Source of the DNA: Chloroflexales bacterium
GTDB taxonomy: Bacteria > Chloroflexota > Chloroflexia > Chloroflexales > Chloroflexaceae
Length of the DNA stretch: 5,875 nucleotides
NCBI GenBank assembly: GCA_013336035.1
Contig: JAAXUL010000538.1
Coordinates: 1-5,875, forward strand
Direction of reading: 5' to 3'
Positions 5,240-5,875 of the stretch are shown piece by piece. Each line of letters starts with the position of its first letter. Position 1 is the first letter of the stretch. The notes under the pieces are model-generated. The model worked only from the letters and a program-made list of their open reading frames with translations, was not told the DNA's origin and searched no databases. Position numbers and translations under genes: made by a program.

Positions 5240-5415
5240 GGGCGTCCAATCGTATGGTTCAGGGAGATACCGCGGTGGCGAGTGGCCCTTCCTGAGCGAC
5301 AGCGCTGAGGACGTAGCTACATCAACGGGCGCTCGTCCCGACTTTCCCACCCGCCATCAGCCACATTGTTTGCGATGAACGCGTTCGTCTACGGAAGGCT
5401 AGCTGGAGTACTGGT
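5240..5415 (+). other. Long 5' leader of the GerE regulator gene with a possible 14-codon leader ORF
   Basis: About 170 bases separate the predicted start of transcription from the ATG at 5416, with no convincing larger gene. A 14-codon frame, ATG at 5375 to TGA at 5417-5419, encodes MNAFVYGRLAGVLV and overlaps the downstream ATG as ATGA, which could couple translation. It lacks a good ribosome site of its own, so it may be chance. Confidence 0.3.
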
Positions 5416-5718
5416 ATGAGCAACCTGTTCGCCCGCTGCATCGGGCTTGGCGATGAACCGCCGATCTCGATGGATGCGGCCATCCTGCTTATTGAGCGGA
5501 AGACCCCCCTCTCTCGTTCCGAAGCCCGCGTCGTGATCCTGGACTATCTGGGGTGGCCACGCGACCAGCTCTGCGAGCACCTCGGCGTGTCGGTTGAGAC
5601 GATCCGCACCTACTGGAAGCGCATCAGACAGAAGACCAAGTGCCGGCGACGTGCCGCGGTGCGCGCCTGGGTCGAGAGCATCCTGGCGCAGGCGGTGGAA
5701 GGCGAAGCGGGCACCTGA
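5416..5718 (+). CDS. Small stand-alone LuxR/GerE-type helix-turn-helix protein
   Basis: This 100-residue protein is almost entirely one DNA-binding domain. After about 30 residues with no receiver or ligand domain, LSRSEARVVILDYLGWPRDQ begins a GerE-like domain at about 32-92. The scaffold helix is followed by CEHLGVSVETIRTYWKRIRQ with recognition helix ETIRTYWKRIRQKT. It is much shorter than full NarL-type regulators (about 200 residues). The start at 5416 is supported by GGAG at 5405-5408, seven bases upstream. The gene is divergent from the response regulator and shares the symmetric operator region with it, so both are probably controlled together. It may bind the same operators or form heterodimers with the response regulator, acting as antagonist or co-regulator, but its recognition helix differs clearly (ETIRTYWKR versus RSAQNYITS), so other targets are equally possible. 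The family assignment is firm; the role is inferred. Confidence 0.85.
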   Translation: MSNLFARCIGLGDEPPISMDAAILLIERKTPLSRSEARVVILDYLGWPRDQLCEHLGVSVETIRTYWKRIRQKTKCRRRAAVRAWVESILAQAVEGEAGT

Positions 5719-5752
5719 ATCCGGCTGCCGGATCTGGCTGGTGCGTCACCAG
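5719..5752. other. Two small hairpins after the GerE regulator gene
   Basis: ATCCGG-CTG-CCGGAT at 5719-5733 begins directly after the stop codon, and CTGGTG-CGT-CACCAG at 5738-5752 follows. Each has a perfect 6-bp stem and a three-base loop. Neither is followed by a T-run. They may be part of a terminator or mRNA 3' end together with the larger hairpin downstream. Confidence 0.5.
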
Positions 5753-5759
5753 GATACCG

Positions 5760-5800
5760 ATGAGGCGCATGCTGGACGGTTCGTCCGGCATGCGCCTCGT
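5760..5800. terminator. Long hairpin, candidate transcription end of the GerE regulator gene
   Basis: GAGGCGCATGC at 5762-5772 pairs with GCATGCGCCTC at 5788-5798. GGACG at 5774-5778 pairs with CGTCC at 5782-5786 inside it, with one G-T wobble between, and a further weak pair or two outside, giving about 17-19 pairs round a GTT loop. No T-tract follows on either strand, so it is a strong structure rather than a textbook intrinsic terminator. The remaining 75 bases to the window end hold no gene I can support. Confidence 0.45.
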
Positions 5801-5875
5801 GGCAGATGCGACCTGTACGCGCAACCCGGGAGGCACATCCATACCGCGATAGGAGCTCACCATCCACCCTCCTGC

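Noticed and set aside
5624..5863. 79-codon minus-strand open frame with a good AGGAGG-like ribosome site near the right edge
   Set aside because: The ribosome site is attractive, but the translation is Pro/Arg-rich without a domain, runs through all three hairpins and overlaps the GerE gene end by about 95 bases antisense.

Overview
The window is a compact, high-GC bacterial locus (coding DNA roughly two-thirds G+C by eye) that looks like a peptide-pheromone quorum-sensing cassette built on the ComQXPA plan of Bacillus. The proteins do not look like Firmicutes proteins. The composition and the style of the histidine kinase and LuxR-type regulators would fit Chloroflexota or another high-GC phylum, but the sequence alone does not fix the taxon. 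No rRNA, tRNA, insertion sequence, CRISPR array or phage gene was seen.

Layout, read on the minus strand from right to left: a NarL/FixJ-type response regulator (5059-4439, ComA-like); an AT-rich intergenic region with a promoter and tandem operator-like sites (about 4257-4438); a 73-residue small peptide with an acidic N-terminal half, a hydrophobic segment and a C-terminal cysteine (4157-3936, in the ComX position); a strong hairpin (3919-3896); a trans-isoprenyl diphosphate synthase homologue (3842-2928, ComQ-like); a polytopic PDZ/GAF sensor histidine kinase (2925-412, ComP-like); and, overlapping it by ATGA, the first 138 codons of a membrane protein that runs off the left edge (415-1, possibly a CPBP/Rce1-type protease). 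Synthase, kinase and membrane-protein genes are spaced by +2 and -4 bases, so they are very probably co-translated.

Divergently transcribed on the plus strand is a 100-residue protein that is little more than a LuxR/GerE helix-turn-helix (5416-5718). Between it and the response regulator lies a two-fold symmetric promoter region. Two inverted repeats, ATGTG-N4-CACAT, have centres 50 bp apart, and each centre lies 31.5 bp from the -10 box of its own promoter. A degenerate copy lies at the same 31.5-bp distance from the -10 box of the small-peptide promoter, with a better copy 20 bp further upstream. The repeat has the same 6-4-6 geometry as the Bacillus ComA box but a different sequence.

Inferred working model: the synthase homologue attaches an isoprenoid to the small peptide, the mature pheromone is sensed by the PDZ-bearing membrane kinase, the kinase phosphorylates the response regulator, and that regulator (possibly opposed or helped by the small GerE protein) acts at the ATGTG-N4-CACAT sites to drive its own gene, the small regulator and the pheromone operon. 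The peptide lacks tryptophan, the ComX prenylation site, but ends in cysteine. If the system is real, the chemistry may be cysteine prenylation, more like eukaryotic a-factor than ComX. The right end (5719-5875) holds three successive hairpins and no convincing gene.
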